Assembly: GCF_029760915.1 (NCBI RefSeq)
Contig: NZ_CP121685.1
Coordinates: 1,214,001-1,278,000 of the forward strand
Source of the DNA: Olleya sp. YS
GTDB taxonomy: Bacteria > Bacteroidota > Bacteroidia > Flavobacteriales > Flavobacteriaceae
Direction of reading: 5' to 3'
DNA: 64,000 nt
Shown here: piece by piece, positions 35,092 through 46,100 of the stretch
Layout of the letters: each line of letters starts with the position of its first letter
Numbering within the stretch: the first letter of the stretch is position 1
Notes under the pieces: generated by a model
Told to the model about the DNA's origin: nothing
Seen by the model: only the letters and a program-made list of their open reading frames with translations
The model's database searches: none
Program-made: the position numbers and the translations under genes

Positions 35092-36195
35092 TTAAAACTC
35101 AAAACGTAATTGGACACTCACCTCTTTGTCTTTTGTAATAGGCTTAGCTTTCTTTTCAGTATTTAGATTAGATAAAGAAATACCTAATAAACGCACAGAG
35201 TTACTCATTTTTTCTTGGTACAACAACTCTTTAGCGGTTTCTAAAATAACAGCTTTATCTGCAATAAAATAAGGCAACGTTTTACTTCGTGTTTGTAAGG
35301 TAAAATCGCTATACTTTATTTTAAGCGTTACAGTTTTACCAGCTACTTTGCTTTTGCTTAGGCGTCTAGCCACTTCTTCAGCAATATGGTCAAGCTTTTC
35401 TAACATAAACACTTCAGAAGATAAGTTTTCGCTAAAAGTACGTTCTGCAGCTAAAGATTTTCTAGTTCTGTTTGGTTTGACTTCACTATTGTGGATACCT
35501 CTAACAATGTAATAGTATGATTTGCCAGATTTTCCGAAATTTGCTTCTAAATACTCTTTAGATTTAGATTTTAAATCTTGACCAGTAAAAATGCCCTTTT
35601 GATACATTTTTTCGGCAGTTACTTTTCCTATTCCGTAAAATTTTCTAATGTCTAAAGCCTCTAAAAAGTCTAAAACCTCTTCTGGATTTACTGTTTTTTG
35701 TCCATTAGGTTTATTGTAATCGCTCGCAACTTTGGCTACAAATTTATTAATGCTAATTCCAGCAGAAGCAGTTAGTCCAACTTCGTTAAAGATTCTAGCT
35801 CTAATTTCTTCCGCAATAAGCGATGCGCTTGGATTTCCTTTTTTGTTTTCGGTAACGTCTAAATAGGCTTCGTCTAAAGATAAAGGCTCAACCAAATCGG
35901 TATATTCATAAAAGATTGCTCTAATTTTTTTTGAAATTTCGGTATAACGCTCAAAATCTGTTCTAACAAAGATTAATTCTGGGCATAATTTAATTGCTAA
36001 CCTGCCAGACATCGCACTTTTTACTCCAAACTTTCTTGCTTCATAACTTGCTGCGCTAATAACACCACGTGTTCCACCACCTCCAACTGCAATTGGTTTT
36101 CCTTTAAGTTCTGGATTATCCATTTGTGCTACAGATGCGTAAAAGGCATCCATATCGACATGAATAATTTTTCTTATTGGTAAATCGTTTTGCAT
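35092..36195 (-). CDS. dinB: DNA polymerase IV
   Basis: Y-family translesion polymerase, 367 residues. Catalytic acidic residues lie in HVDMDAFYASVAQMDNP (near residue 12) and SLDEAYLDVTENKKG (near 105); the finger motif SYEARKFGVKSAMSG and the helix-hairpin-helix-type KFYGIGKVTAEKMYQKGI segment are intact, followed by the little-finger domain (AAERTFSENLS). The C-terminal tail KEVSVQLRFEF resembles a sliding-clamp-binding peptide (QLRFEF). It is divergent from the CYTH gene; a small inverted repeat lies in the shared upstream region. Confidence 0.95.
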   Translation of the reverse strand: MQNDLPIRKIIHVDMDAFYASVAQMDNPELKGKPIAVGGGGTRGVISAASYEARKFGVKSAMSGRLAIKLCPELIFVRTDFERYTEISKKIRAIFYEYTDLVEPLSLDEAYLDVTENKKGNPSASLIAEEIRARIFNEVGLTASAGISINKFVAKVASDYNKPNGQKTVNPEEVLDFLEALDIRKFYGIGKVTAEKMYQKGIFTGQDLKSKSKEYLEANFGKSGKSYYYIVRGIHNSEVKPNRTRKSLAAERTFSENLSSEVFMLEKLDHIAEEVARRLSKSKVAGKTVTLKIKYSDFTLQTRSKTLPYFIADKAVILETAKELLYQEKMSNSVRLLGISLSNLNTEKKAKPITKDKEVSVQLRFEF

Positions 36196-36206
36196 CTTGT
36201 AAATTT

Positions 36207-36221
36207 AGACATTAAATGTCT
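36207..36221. promoter_or_regulatory. Small inverted repeat upstream of dinB
   Basis: AGACAT-TAA-ATGTCT forms 6-bp arms with a 3-nt spacer, 12 bp upstream of the dinB start and 40 bp upstream of the divergent CYTH gene. The position is suitable for a repressor operator, but it does not match a LexA box I know, and the arms are short. Confidence 0.3.
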
Positions 36222-36260
36222 TTTATTTATTTCCTTTTAAAATGAAATAAAAATAAAACT

Positions 36261-36728
36261 ATGATAGAAATAGAACGTAAATTTTTAGTCACATCCAATG
36301 CTTTTAAAACTGAAGCCTATAAAAAAACTAGAATTATTCAGGGTTTTTTAAGTACAAATAAAAAACGAACAGTCAGAGTGCGTTTAAAAGGCGAGCAAGG
36401 GTTTTTAACAATAAAAGGAGAGTCGTCTGTAAACGGATTATCAAGATATGAGTGGGAAAAAGAAATACCAAAAACTGAAGCAAAACAACTTTTAAAACTC
36501 TGTAAAAAAGGAGTTATTGATAAAATTAGGCATGAAGTTAAAGTTGGTAGTCATATTTTTGAAGTCGATGAGTTTTTTGGTAAGAATGAAGGTTTAATTC
36601 TTGCAGAAATTGAGCTAACCTCAGAAAAAGAATCTTTTTCAATACCCAATTGGTTGGGTAAAGAAGTCACTGGTGACATAAAATATTATAATTCGCAATT
36701 AAGTAAACATCCATTTACAAAATGGTAA
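36261..36728 (+). CDS. CYTH domain protein (triphosphate tunnel metalloenzyme)
   Basis: 155 residues, one CYTH domain. The signature ExExK is MIEIERKFLV at residues 2-7, followed by the alternating basic and acidic strands lining a tunnel (RTVRVRLKGEQGFLTIKGE, YEWEKEIP, DKIRHEVKVGSHIFEVDEFFG, LILAEIELTSEKESF). This short bacterial form usually hydrolyses inorganic tripolyphosphate; adenylate cyclase activity is less likely. It has no signal peptide. It overlaps by a few bases only with a longer reading of the next gene, whose real start is probably 11 bp after the stop. Confidence 0.9.
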   Translation: MIEIERKFLVTSNAFKTEAYKKTRIIQGFLSTNKKRTVRVRLKGEQGFLTIKGESSVNGLSRYEWEKEIPKTEAKQLLKLCKKGVIDKIRHEVKVGSHIFEVDEFFGKNEGLILAEIELTSEKESFSIPNWLGKEVTGDIKYYNSQLSKHPFTKW

Positions 36729-36739
36729 AAATTATTATT

Positions 36740-37231
36740 ATGAAACGATTAGTATGGATTGTATTAGTCATGTTAATGGCTTGTAAAAATGAAACAAAAG
36801 AAGTAACACCTACTTTAGAGGACGTAAAAACGGAAGTAAAACAAACATCTAAACAACTACTAGATTCTTTAAAATCTGAAGGCTTTGAAACTTTTGATTA
36901 TGTTGATGAAAAAACAAAAGACACTATTATTATGCAACAGTATTTTATTGCTTTTTTAAAAACAGGTCCAATTAGAAATCAAAATGAAGAAGAAGCTACA
37001 ATTTTACAAAAGCAGCATCGTGCACATTTAGGTAAAATGTATGATTTAGGTTATGCAGATATTTCTGGTCCTTTTGGTGATGATGGAGACATTAGAGGAA
37101 TAACTATTTATAATGTTCCAACATTAAAAATGGCAGATAGTTTAGCCAATTCAGACCCAATGGTTAAAGCTGGTCGTTTGAAAATTGAAGTGCATCCATG
37201 GTGGGCAGCTAAAGGATATAGTTTACGATAA
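36740..37231 (+). CDS. YciI-like domain lipoprotein
   Basis: A predicted 163-residue lipoprotein: signal peptide MKRLVWIVLVMLMAC with the lipobox LMAC at residues 12-15, so the mature protein is anchored to a membrane, probably facing the periplasm. A charged linker (residues 16-45) leads to a C-terminal YciI/YCII-like domain (about 70-160: YFIAFLKTGPIRNQNEEEATILQKQHRAHLGKM ... GPFGDDGDIRGITIYNV ... DPMVKAGRLKIEVHPWW) with the family's HxxH-like and GP segments. I chose the second methionine because it produces a proper lipoprotein signal. Function unknown; a bidirectional terminator follows. Confidence 0.8.
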   Translation: MKRLVWIVLVMLMACKNETKEVTPTLEDVKTEVKQTSKQLLDSLKSEGFETFDYVDEKTKDTIIMQQYFIAFLKTGPIRNQNEEEATILQKQHRAHLGKMYDLGYADISGPFGDDGDIRGITIYNVPTLKMADSLANSDPMVKAGRLKIEVHPWWAAKGYSLR

Positions 37232-37232
37232 C

Positions 37233-37266
37233 AAAAAAGCCTTACTAAATTAGTAAGGCTTTTTTT
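37233..37266. terminator. Bidirectional terminator
   Basis: AAAAAAGCCTTACTAA and TTAGTAAGGCTTTTTT form a near-perfect stem directly after the YciI-like lipoprotein gene. On the minus strand it lies 42 bp after the end of the adhesin-PorP-OmpA operon and probably ends that transcript as well. Confidence 0.9.
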
Positions 37267-37308
37267 ATGGTTTATAGTGTGTTTTGGTTGTAAACTATAA
37301 GTGTGTTT

Positions 37309-39225
37309 TTATTGTCTTTGTGGGCCACCACTAACAATAAAGAATTGGCTTCTTCTGTTTAGTTGGTGTTCTTCGTCAGAGCAAGGGTTACAGTCTACTG
37401 CTGGTTCTGTCTCACCACGTCCTGAGGCGCTAATTCTATTTGCATCAATTCCTTTAGAGATGACGTATTGTACTGTAGTTTGTGCACGACGTTCTGACAA
37501 GCCTTGATTGTATTGTCTTGATCCTCTAAAATCGGTATGTGAGGTCGCCTGTATCACTAAATCAGGATACTTGTTCATGACTTGTACTAAGTTGTCTAAC
37601 TCAAACGCTGCGCGTGCTGTGATATTAGATTTGTCAAAGTCAAAGTATATTGGATTAAGTACCACACGCTCTTGTGGGATGACAATCTTCTCTATTGGTT
37701 GTAATCTTACCGTTGCTGCAACTTCTTCTTCATTACTTCCTGCGATAGCAACCTTGTTACTTTCATAACCATCCATAGTGACTTGTAACTCGGTATCTGT
37801 TTCACATTCTATTATGTATTCTACTTGTCCTTCTGCATTGGCTGGTTTAGAGGCTAACACGTTTCCGTTTGCATCTACTAAACTGGTTAGTGCACCTGCT
37901 AATGATTCTCCTGTTTTATCATCTAAAACAGTTCCTACAATTAGCACATCACATAATGGTTGTAGTTTTTTAATAGCGTAAATGTCATCACTACCTTGTC
38001 CACCTTCACGATTGGAAGAGACAAACCCTTCGCCTGTATCTTCGTTCATTCTAAATGCAAAGTCATCTCCATTACTATTAATTGGGATACCTACATTACG
38101 AATTGGTGCTACTTTACCGTCTATTTCTTTGGTGTAAAAGACATCCATACCACCTAATCCTAAGTGGCCTGTTGACGAGAAGTATAAGGTGTTGTTACTA
38201 CTAATGTATGGAAACATCTCTTGGCCTTCTGTATTTACTTTTTGACCTAGGTTTACTGGTGTCCCTACATTACCATTGTTGTCTAACGTGGCTTTATAGA
38301 TGTCAAACTTTCCAAAACCTCCTGGCATATCACTTGCAAAGTAAATAGTACGTCCATCTACACTAATAGTTGGGTTTTTAATGGAGTAGTTTGGACTATT
38401 GATTGGCAGTGCTTCTATTTGTGAAAAGCCATCACTTCCTTTTTTAGCTTTGAATAAGTGTAAGACACTATACTTGGTGTTAGACAGACTGTCTTTTTCG
38501 TAAATGTTTTCAAAGAAACTTTCTCTAGAGAAAAACATGGTTTTACCATCTGGTGTAAAGCTTGTTATCCCTTCGTGATACTTGGTATTGATTTCGTTTC
38601 CAAGAAGCGTCTCTCCTTGATAGGTTCCATCATCTGCTAAGGTGTACTGATAGATATCTAAGAATGGCTCTTCATTCCATCCATATTTTTTTCTATTATC
38701 ATTTCTAGAGGTAGTAATATATAGTTTACCGTCTTGAAGGGTTCCTCCAAAGTCAGAATTACTACTGTTAAGCTCTAAGCTTTGTACGTTAAACTTTTTT
38801 CCTTTGTCTAATATTTTTGATAAATAATTTGGATTGGCTTTGTAGAGTACTGCACGCTCATCTGCTGGTCGCATGGATGCAAACTTATCCATTTGCGTAT
38901 TAGAGGCTGCATACTTACCGTTAGCTTTTAACATCTCTGAATACTTCCACAGGGTTTCTGGCTCTGCATTACCGGCTTCAATTGCTTTAGCATACCATTT
39001 CTCGGCTTCGATAGTACTAAATATATTGTAGTTAGCTTCTGCTAATCTAGAATACACGTAGGCACTACCTTCTCCTTTTTCTACAAGTTTATTGTAGGCC
39101 TCAATAGCGTCTACAAATTGAAACTTAGCAAATAATTTATCGGCTCTTTTCGTCGCATTACTTTGGGCAATTACACTGGTACTGCTTAGTAGTATAGCGA
39201 TTATAAATAGTTGTATTTTTTTCAT
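37309..39225 (-). CDS. TPR/PD40/OmpA cell-envelope protein of a T9SS adhesin operon
   Basis: A 638-residue exported protein: signal peptide 1-20 (LFIIAILLSSTSVIAQ), TPR-like helices about 25-130 (FAKFQFVDAIEAYNKLVEKG), WD40-like PD40 beta-propeller strands about 180-420 (TPDGKTMFFSRES, DGRTIYFASDMPGGFGKFDIY, GMDVFYTKEIDG), a carboxypeptidase-regulatory-like beta domain about 430-520 (GTVLDDKTGESLAGALTSLV), and a peptidoglycan-binding OmpA domain about 525-638 (YFDFDKSNITARAAFELDNL ... LSERRAQTTVQYV ... NRRSQFFI). This is the PorE-like layout known in T9SS-linked operons. It is the third gene of an operon with PorP/SprF (20 bp upstream) and the 2180-residue adhesin; the likely role is to fix the surface complex to peptidoglycan. 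Confidence 0.9.
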   Translation of the reverse strand: MKKIQLFIIAILLSSTSVIAQSNATKRADKLFAKFQFVDAIEAYNKLVEKGEGSAYVYSRLAEANYNIFSTIEAEKWYAKAIEAGNAEPETLWKYSEMLKANGKYAASNTQMDKFASMRPADERAVLYKANPNYLSKILDKGKKFNVQSLELNSSNSDFGGTLQDGKLYITTSRNDNRKKYGWNEEPFLDIYQYTLADDGTYQGETLLGNEINTKYHEGITSFTPDGKTMFFSRESFFENIYEKDSLSNTKYSVLHLFKAKKGSDGFSQIEALPINSPNYSIKNPTISVDGRTIYFASDMPGGFGKFDIYKATLDNNGNVGTPVNLGQKVNTEGQEMFPYISSNNTLYFSSTGHLGLGGMDVFYTKEIDGKVAPIRNVGIPINSNGDDFAFRMNEDTGEGFVSSNREGGQGSDDIYAIKKLQPLCDVLIVGTVLDDKTGESLAGALTSLVDANGNVLASKPANAEGQVEYIIECETDTELQVTMDGYESNKVAIAGSNEEEVAATVRLQPIEKIVIPQERVVLNPIYFDFDKSNITARAAFELDNLVQVMNKYPDLVIQATSHTDFRGSRQYNQGLSERRAQTTVQYVISKGIDANRISASGRGETEPAVDCNPCSDEEHQLNRRSQFFIVSGGPQRQ

Positions 39226-39245
39226 TGTCTTGGTTAGCTTAAGGT

Positions 39246-40151
39246 TTAGAAATAACGTGGTGAACGTGATACTTTTCTTGGAAGGTTAATATCAAAATTA
39301 ACAAAAATCTCATGTGAGGCATTGGTCACTACATCTAATTGAGATTGGATACTGTCATAGGCATAACCAATTCTTAAATTTGGTGCTACTAAAAAGTTAA
39401 TCATCCCACTAAAGGAATCATCCAAACGGTATCCTGCTCCAACCTCTACAAAATCATACATAAACAGATTTAAATTAACATCAAAACTAAGTGGTGCATC
39501 AAATGCTATTTTGGCTAAAGCGTGTGGTTTTAGCTTAAAGTCTTCTGATAAATCAAACACGTAACCTGCTGCTCCAAAAAAGTGCTGTGTCTCTGATCCT
39601 ATTTTAAATCCATTGGCATCTAAATGTACCGAGTTTAAAATATTTGGCATCGAGGCTGAGATATAAAATTTGCTTGGTTTGTAAAAATATAGTCCTGCTC
39701 CAATATTGGGTGTAATCTCGTTTATGTTTTGCGAGAAAAACGGATCGTTAGGATCTATTAAATCTAATCCGGTTAACCCAATGTCATGAAACGTGGCTCC
39801 TGCTTTTAATCCAAACGCTAATTTGGTACCTGTTCCTACTGGTATGGTGTAGGAGAAATCTACATAGGCATTGGTCTCGTTTACTGGTCCGACTTCATCA
39901 CTTATTAAAGAGAAGCCTAAACCGACGTTTTTACCTACTGGCGAGTGGATGGCTAGAGTCCCTGTGGTTGGTGCTCCTTCCAACCCTACCCATTGGCTTC
40001 TGTATAGCGCGCCTATAGCGACACCATCAAATGAACCTGCATAGGCTGGATTGACCACATTCATGTTGTACATGTACTGTGTGTACTGTGGATCTTGTTG
40101 GGCTTGTACACCTATAAACACTAGGAATACGATATATACTATTTTTTTCAT
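39246..40151 (-). CDS. PorP/SprF family type IX secretion system membrane protein
   Basis: A 301-residue outer-membrane beta-barrel protein: signal peptide 1-17 (KKIVYIVFLVFIGVQA), then the signature start QQDPQYTQYMYNMNVVNPAYAGS, YRSQWVGLEGAPTTGTLAIHSP and NVGLGFSLISDEVGP. Proteins of this family (SprF in Flavobacterium johnsoniae) are needed for surface attachment or export of the giant adhesin encoded beside them. Here it lies 28 bp after the 2180-residue T9SS protein and 20 bp before the OmpA gene, the classic triad. The partner relationship is inferred from this context. Confidence 0.93.
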   Translation of the reverse strand: MKKIVYIVFLVFIGVQAQQDPQYTQYMYNMNVVNPAYAGSFDGVAIGALYRSQWVGLEGAPTTGTLAIHSPVGKNVGLGFSLISDEVGPVNETNAYVDFSYTIPVGTGTKLAFGLKAGATFHDIGLTGLDLIDPNDPFFSQNINEITPNIGAGLYFYKPSKFYISASMPNILNSVHLDANGFKIGSETQHFFGAAGYVFDLSEDFKLKPHALAKIAFDAPLSFDVNLNLFMYDFVEVGAGYRLDDSFSGMINFLVAPNLRIGYAYDSIQSQLDVVTNASHEIFVNFDINLPRKVSRSPRYF

Positions 40152-40179
40152 CTGTTATTTTGTTGGTTTGCTAGTTAGT

Positions 40180-43100
40180 TTATCTGTTTATGTATACCCA
40201 AGCGGCTTTTGTTTTTGTTCCTTGATATTTCATGACGTAGTAATAAGTCCCTACTGGTAACATCTCTCCGTCATCAGACTGACCTTCCCACTCCATAGAG
40301 TAGTTCTCTTTGGAATAGACTAATCGTCCATTACGGTTGTAAATCTCTAATAGTTGTACATCGTAACTACTTAAATCAAAGTTATCATTAAACCCATCAC
40401 CATTTGGTGAGATACCTTGTGGAATAACACAGGTTTCTAATTCTGATACAAACACATCTGTAGTGCTTGAACATCCTGTATCGTTAAAGGTCACCTCTAT
40501 ACTATAAGTCCCTTGGGTTAATACTGTTGGTAAATCTAATCCGGTTTGACCAACCACTTCTACACCTTCATTATACCACTTAATGCTTACCTCTGAAGTC
40601 GTATAGTTAACCGCTTCTGCACTAATGGTAATTGGTACTGTAGCATTTGGACATACCTCATAAACAATAGAAGAATCAAACATGGTCTCTGGGGAGATAC
40701 CAAATACTAAATCAAAGGTTGTAGTTTCAAAACATCCAGTTGTTGCGTTTTCTGCTCTTACGTAAATAGTTTCTGCACCTGGAGAATCATATGCAGTTAT
40801 ACCTGTGATAGCATTAGTACTAGCGTTAGCATCATCAATTGAATTATGATAAGTGAATACTAAATCTGTTTGTCCATCTGCAATAACTGTTTCATTTACT
40901 GTTAAGTCATAATCTGCAATTCCGTCATTATCGTTATCACAACCTATGACATCATCAGCTTGAACTAATATTGGTTTTGGTGCTAATTCTAAATCAAAAC
41001 TATTTGTTTTGAAGCATCCAGTTACAACACTTTCAACTCTAAAGTATATAGTTGTAGCACCTGATGAAGTATAACTTGTTGGATTTGTTATAGGATTTGT
41101 TCCATCCAATGCATCTTGTGCTGTTTCATAATAAATAACTATAACATCGGTTTGTGTTCCTATAATGTTTGCTTCATTCTCTGTAAGGTCAAAAATTGCT
41201 ATTCCACTATTGTCAGTATCACATGCAAGAATTGTTGTTTGTGGGTCTGCAGTAGGGTTTTCAAAAAATTCAACTAATACATCATCAGAATAGAAACAAG
41301 CAGCAGATGTACCAGTAAATACAATATCAACTTGATATAAACCAGTTTCAGTAACATCTAATGTAGGACCTGTTTCACCTAAAATTGGCTCAGTAATACC
41401 ATTTGCAACAGTATACCAAGTTATAGTAGTACCTGCTGGTTGAGGCACTCCAATATCTAATGTTACAGCTTCACCTTCACAATTAGCTAAACCACTATCA
41501 AGTAGAATATCATCTCCTAAATCAATTTCACCAATATCGAAACTACTAGCTTCAAGGAATACAGCCGAATCAAAAGCAGTATCACCATCATCTGCAACTA
41601 CAAGCTTTATGCTGTACACATTATTAGGTATAACAGGAGCCATAGCTGTTAGTGGAACAGTTCTTCCAATAAAGTTAGTTGGGTTAGTAATAGGTGGTAG
41701 ACCAGTTCCAGGACCATAATAAGAATCAAATAATGCTGGGTTAGAAGATGGACAACCTCCATTATGAGTATTATCTCTAATAGTAAATACCGATACTGGA
41801 TCTGTGGTTCCAGGAACAACTGCTATATTAGTAGTAATACCTGTACTTATATCAGTCAATAAGAAAGCGAAAGCATCAGAAAAACCACACTGGAATGTAC
41901 CATATTCTTCTGCAGCGAAAATAAAATTGAATGATAATTGATCAATTAATGGTGTAAATTCAAATTCTATAATCGATGCGTTATTTGTTGGCCCTTCATT
42001 TATTACCGCTTCTAAGTCTGCATCTCCAGGCCATCCTACACCACCACCATCACTTAAAACTCCGGTTTCCGGACCAGGTGCATTTAATACATTACCTGTA
42101 GTTAACACGATACCGCTTTGGAATGGAAAACTTGAACCATTAGCTTCAAAATATCCAATACCATTTGGACCACCAAAATCAGTACCTGTTGATGAAGTTA
42201 CATTATTAACAATAGCACAAGGTGAATTTACAAGTACATTATTGACCAATTCAGTAACTGTATATAAAGTATCATTTGTTGTAATTGGAGGTGGAATTGT
42301 GAACACACATAAATCAAAACTAACATCTTGGAAAGGTGTATCTCCAGCTGTAAAAACTCTAATATAGTATGTGTTTCCAACGGTTAAACCGTTAGCTATA
42401 CTATTATTACCAGCTTCACAGTAAAGATTAGTTAAGTTGTTACAATCTGTTCCTTCATATAATGCATGGTCTAAATTAGTAGTGTCGCCAATGATATTAC
42501 TAATATCTATTCCATGGTCTGTTGCTATAGCATCAAACTGAAACCATACGTCATCATTAGTATCTCCAGGACAAGGATTAGCTTGAGGAGAAGGTGTTGC
42601 TCCATAAAGAGTTGCACTTGTTATTGTAGTACAGTTCTCGTCAGCATTTGGTGTTACTATTATTGCATCTGTACATTCATCGTTTGCTGGTGGGCAAACT
42701 GGAACATTTAAAGTGTTACTAGTAACAACACAATTACTGTCATCTGCATTAGCAACAGTAACTACAACATCTGTATCTAAAGCATATGGTCCCATTTGTA
42801 CAATTCCTACTGCCATTGCAGTTTGTAACGGACTACCTTGATTATCTGTGATGTTTAAAGTTGTTGCATCACCAATACTAGTAATATCCACATCAATAAA
42901 AAATTGATTATTACCATTATCGCAATCGCTTACAGTCACAAAATCAACTACTTGATTAATGCAAGTTGCGCAAGTTACAGTAAAAGTTATTGGAGTAAAT
43001 CCTCCTGTTGCGCATCCAATTGTAAAATCTGAATCTACTTGAAAGGAAATAGTGGTTCCTGTAGATTGAAATGATAGTCCAGAAACTTGACCAGCATTAC

Positions 43101-46100
43101 CATAAGGAGTTGCTGCATTCAAATTGGTCGTTCCGTCTGAATCTAAAACAATCACTTCATCAAAGTTATTTTCTACTTCACCAGCACTTATTACTAAGTT
43201 TAAAGGCGTAGTTCCATCTGTAGATGTAAATGTAAACACGTTAGTGTCGTTGTTTTCGTAACAATATGTTACAGTTTGAGGTCCATCAACAGCACAATCT
43301 AAATTAAAGTTAAATTGAATTAACGTTGAAAAGTTAAAAGGTCCAGCCCAAACACTAGTATCTGCACCACAGATTGCCTGTACATAGACTTCATAATCTG
43401 TTGCTGGGTTTAATGCGGTTTCAGACACTGTTGTTGTACTAACGGTTGTTCCTGATGTTGGCACACCAGTACCTGCTGGTTGCACCACATAATTCCACTG
43501 AGTTTCTGGTCCACTAGGTGTCCAAGAAATATCTGCAGAGGTTTCTGTAATACTTGTTGCTGTTATATTAGTTGGTGCAATACAGAAGCTACCACAGGTT
43601 TCTACACGGACTTGATCGATAGACATATCACCTTCAAATCCTGAACCTGCACCTCCATAGCTGAATTCTACATAAATAACTTGTCCTAAATAAGCGTCTA
43701 AGTTAATTCCTATTGGCACCCATGCTTCATCTGCTGTAGATTGATAATCACCAGCCCATGTAAATTCTGTCGTAAATGGTCCTGTTGCAGACGTACTAAC
43801 ACCTACATTTAATGTGCCGATATCATCTCCAAAAGCATGCATCCAAAACGATAACTCTGCACCATCTATTGCAGGTGTTAAGTCGATTGCTGGCGTAATG
43901 GCTGATGCAATATCTGTTGCGTTTCCTGAAGCTTCATATTCTAAATGCATTCCTGGGCTACCGTCCCAAGTGATATTTGGTCCTGTTCCTGCAGAGTTTG
44001 CACTCTCGGCAGTAATATCCCAATCACCATTTCCGCCTCCAAAACCGGTTCCTGTCCAACCGATTGGATCAGTATTGGGATCGTTTCCAAAACTTTCTGT
44101 AAATATAAAAGTAGATCCTCCACTTGCACAAGTCACACCCACTGGTGGTGGTGGTGGTGTGTTAAGCGTGGTAAAGTTAACTGGTCCTGCCCATACACTC
44201 ATTCCGTTTCCACAATCTGCTAGAATATATACTTCGTAATCTGTTGTTGCAGTTAATCCCATTGCTGTGTAAGGATTGGTGGTAATAGCTGTTCCTGGTC
44301 CTGTTGGTACGCCTGTTCCTGCTGGTTGTACTACTATCTCCCAAGCGGTTTCTCCGTTATTTGCTGTCCAAGAGATATCTGCTGTAGTATCTGTTATAGC
44401 GTCTACCATTAAACCTGTTGGCGCTACACAGAAGTTACCACAAGTTTCTACACGAACTTGATCGATAGACATATCACCTTCAAATCCTGTTCCTGCACCT
44501 CCATAGCTAAATTCTATATAAATGACTTGCCCTAAGTAAGCATCTAAGTTAACTCCTATTGGTACCCATGCTTCATCTGCTGTAGCTTGATAGTCACCTA
44601 TCCAAGTGTATTCTGTCGTAAATGGTCCTGTTGCAGAGGTGCTAACACCTACGTTTAACGTACCGATATCATCCCCAAAAGCATGCATCCAAAACGATAG
44701 CTCTGCACCATCAACCGCAGTCGATAAGTCGATTGCAGGTGTAATGGCTGATGCAATATCTGTTGCGTTTCCTGAAGCTTCATATTCTAAGTGCATGCCT
44801 CCTGCAACTCCATCCCAAGTGATGTTTGGTCCTGTACCACCTGAGTTTCCACTCACTGCAGTAATATCCCAATTTCCGTTAGAACCATCAAACCCTGTTC
44901 CTGTCCACCCTGATGGATCGGTGTTGGTATCAGTTCCAAAGTCTTCTGTAAAGATAAATGTAGAAGATCCACTTGCACAAGTTACTCCTACTGGTGGTGG
45001 TGGTGGTGTGTTAAGTGTGGTAAAGTTAACTGGTCCTGCCCATACACTCATTCCGTTTCCACAATCTGCTAGAATGTATACTTCATACACTGTACTTGAG
45101 GATAATCCCATTGCTGTGTAAGGATTGGTGGTAATAGCTGTTCCTGGTCCTGTTGGTACACCAGTTCCTGCTGGTTGTACTACTATCTCCCAAGCGGTTT
45201 CTCCGTTATTAGCTGTCCAAGAGATATCTGCTGTAGTATCTGTTATAGCGTCTACCATTAAACCTGTTGGCGCTACACAGAAGTTTCCACAGGTTTCCAC
45301 ACGAACTTGATCGATAGACATATCACCTTCAAATCCTGTTCCTGCACCTCCATAGCTAAATTCTATATAAATGACTTGTCCTAAGTAAGCATCTAAGTTA
45401 ACTCCTATTGGTACCCAAGCTTCATCTGCTGTAGCTTGATAGTCACCTACCCAAGCATATTCTGTCGTAAATGGTCCTGTTTGAGACGTGCTAACACCTA
45501 CGTTTAGCGTTCCCATATCTGTACCAAAAGCATGCATGTAAAACGATAGTTCTGCACCATCAACCGCAGTCGATAAGTCGATTGCAGGTGTAATGGCTGA
45601 TGCAATATCTGTTGCGTTTCCTGAAGCTTCATATTCTAAGTGCATGCCTCCTGCAACTCCATCCCAAGTGATGTTTGGTCCTGTACCACCTGAGTTTCCA
45701 CTCACTGCGGTAATGTCCCAATTTCCGTTAGAACCATCAAACCCTGTTCCTGTCCATCCTGATGGATTGGTGTTGGTATCGGTTCCAAAGTCTTCTGTAA
45801 AGACAAATGTCGATGCGCCACTTGCACAGGTTACTCCTACTGGTGGTGGAGGTGGTGTGTTAAAGGTTGTAAAGTTGACTGGACCTATCCAATTACTAAA
45901 CCCATCTGTACCACAATTAGCTCTAACATATACTTCATACGCTGTACTAGGGGTTAACCCCATCGCTGGATAAGGCATGTTAGACATGGTTGCTGTACCA
46001 TCTGTTGTTGGTACACCTGTTCCTGCTGGTTGTACCCAAATTTGCCACTCGGTTTCTGTACCTCCTACGTTCCATGAAATGTCTGCAGTACTATCGCCTG

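Noticed and set aside
43814-45973. Long open frames on the plus strand opposite the adhesin (for example 44606-45121)
   Set aside because: They repeat with the adhesin's own 849-bp period and encode low-complexity Pro/Ser/Val sequences; they are antisense shadows.
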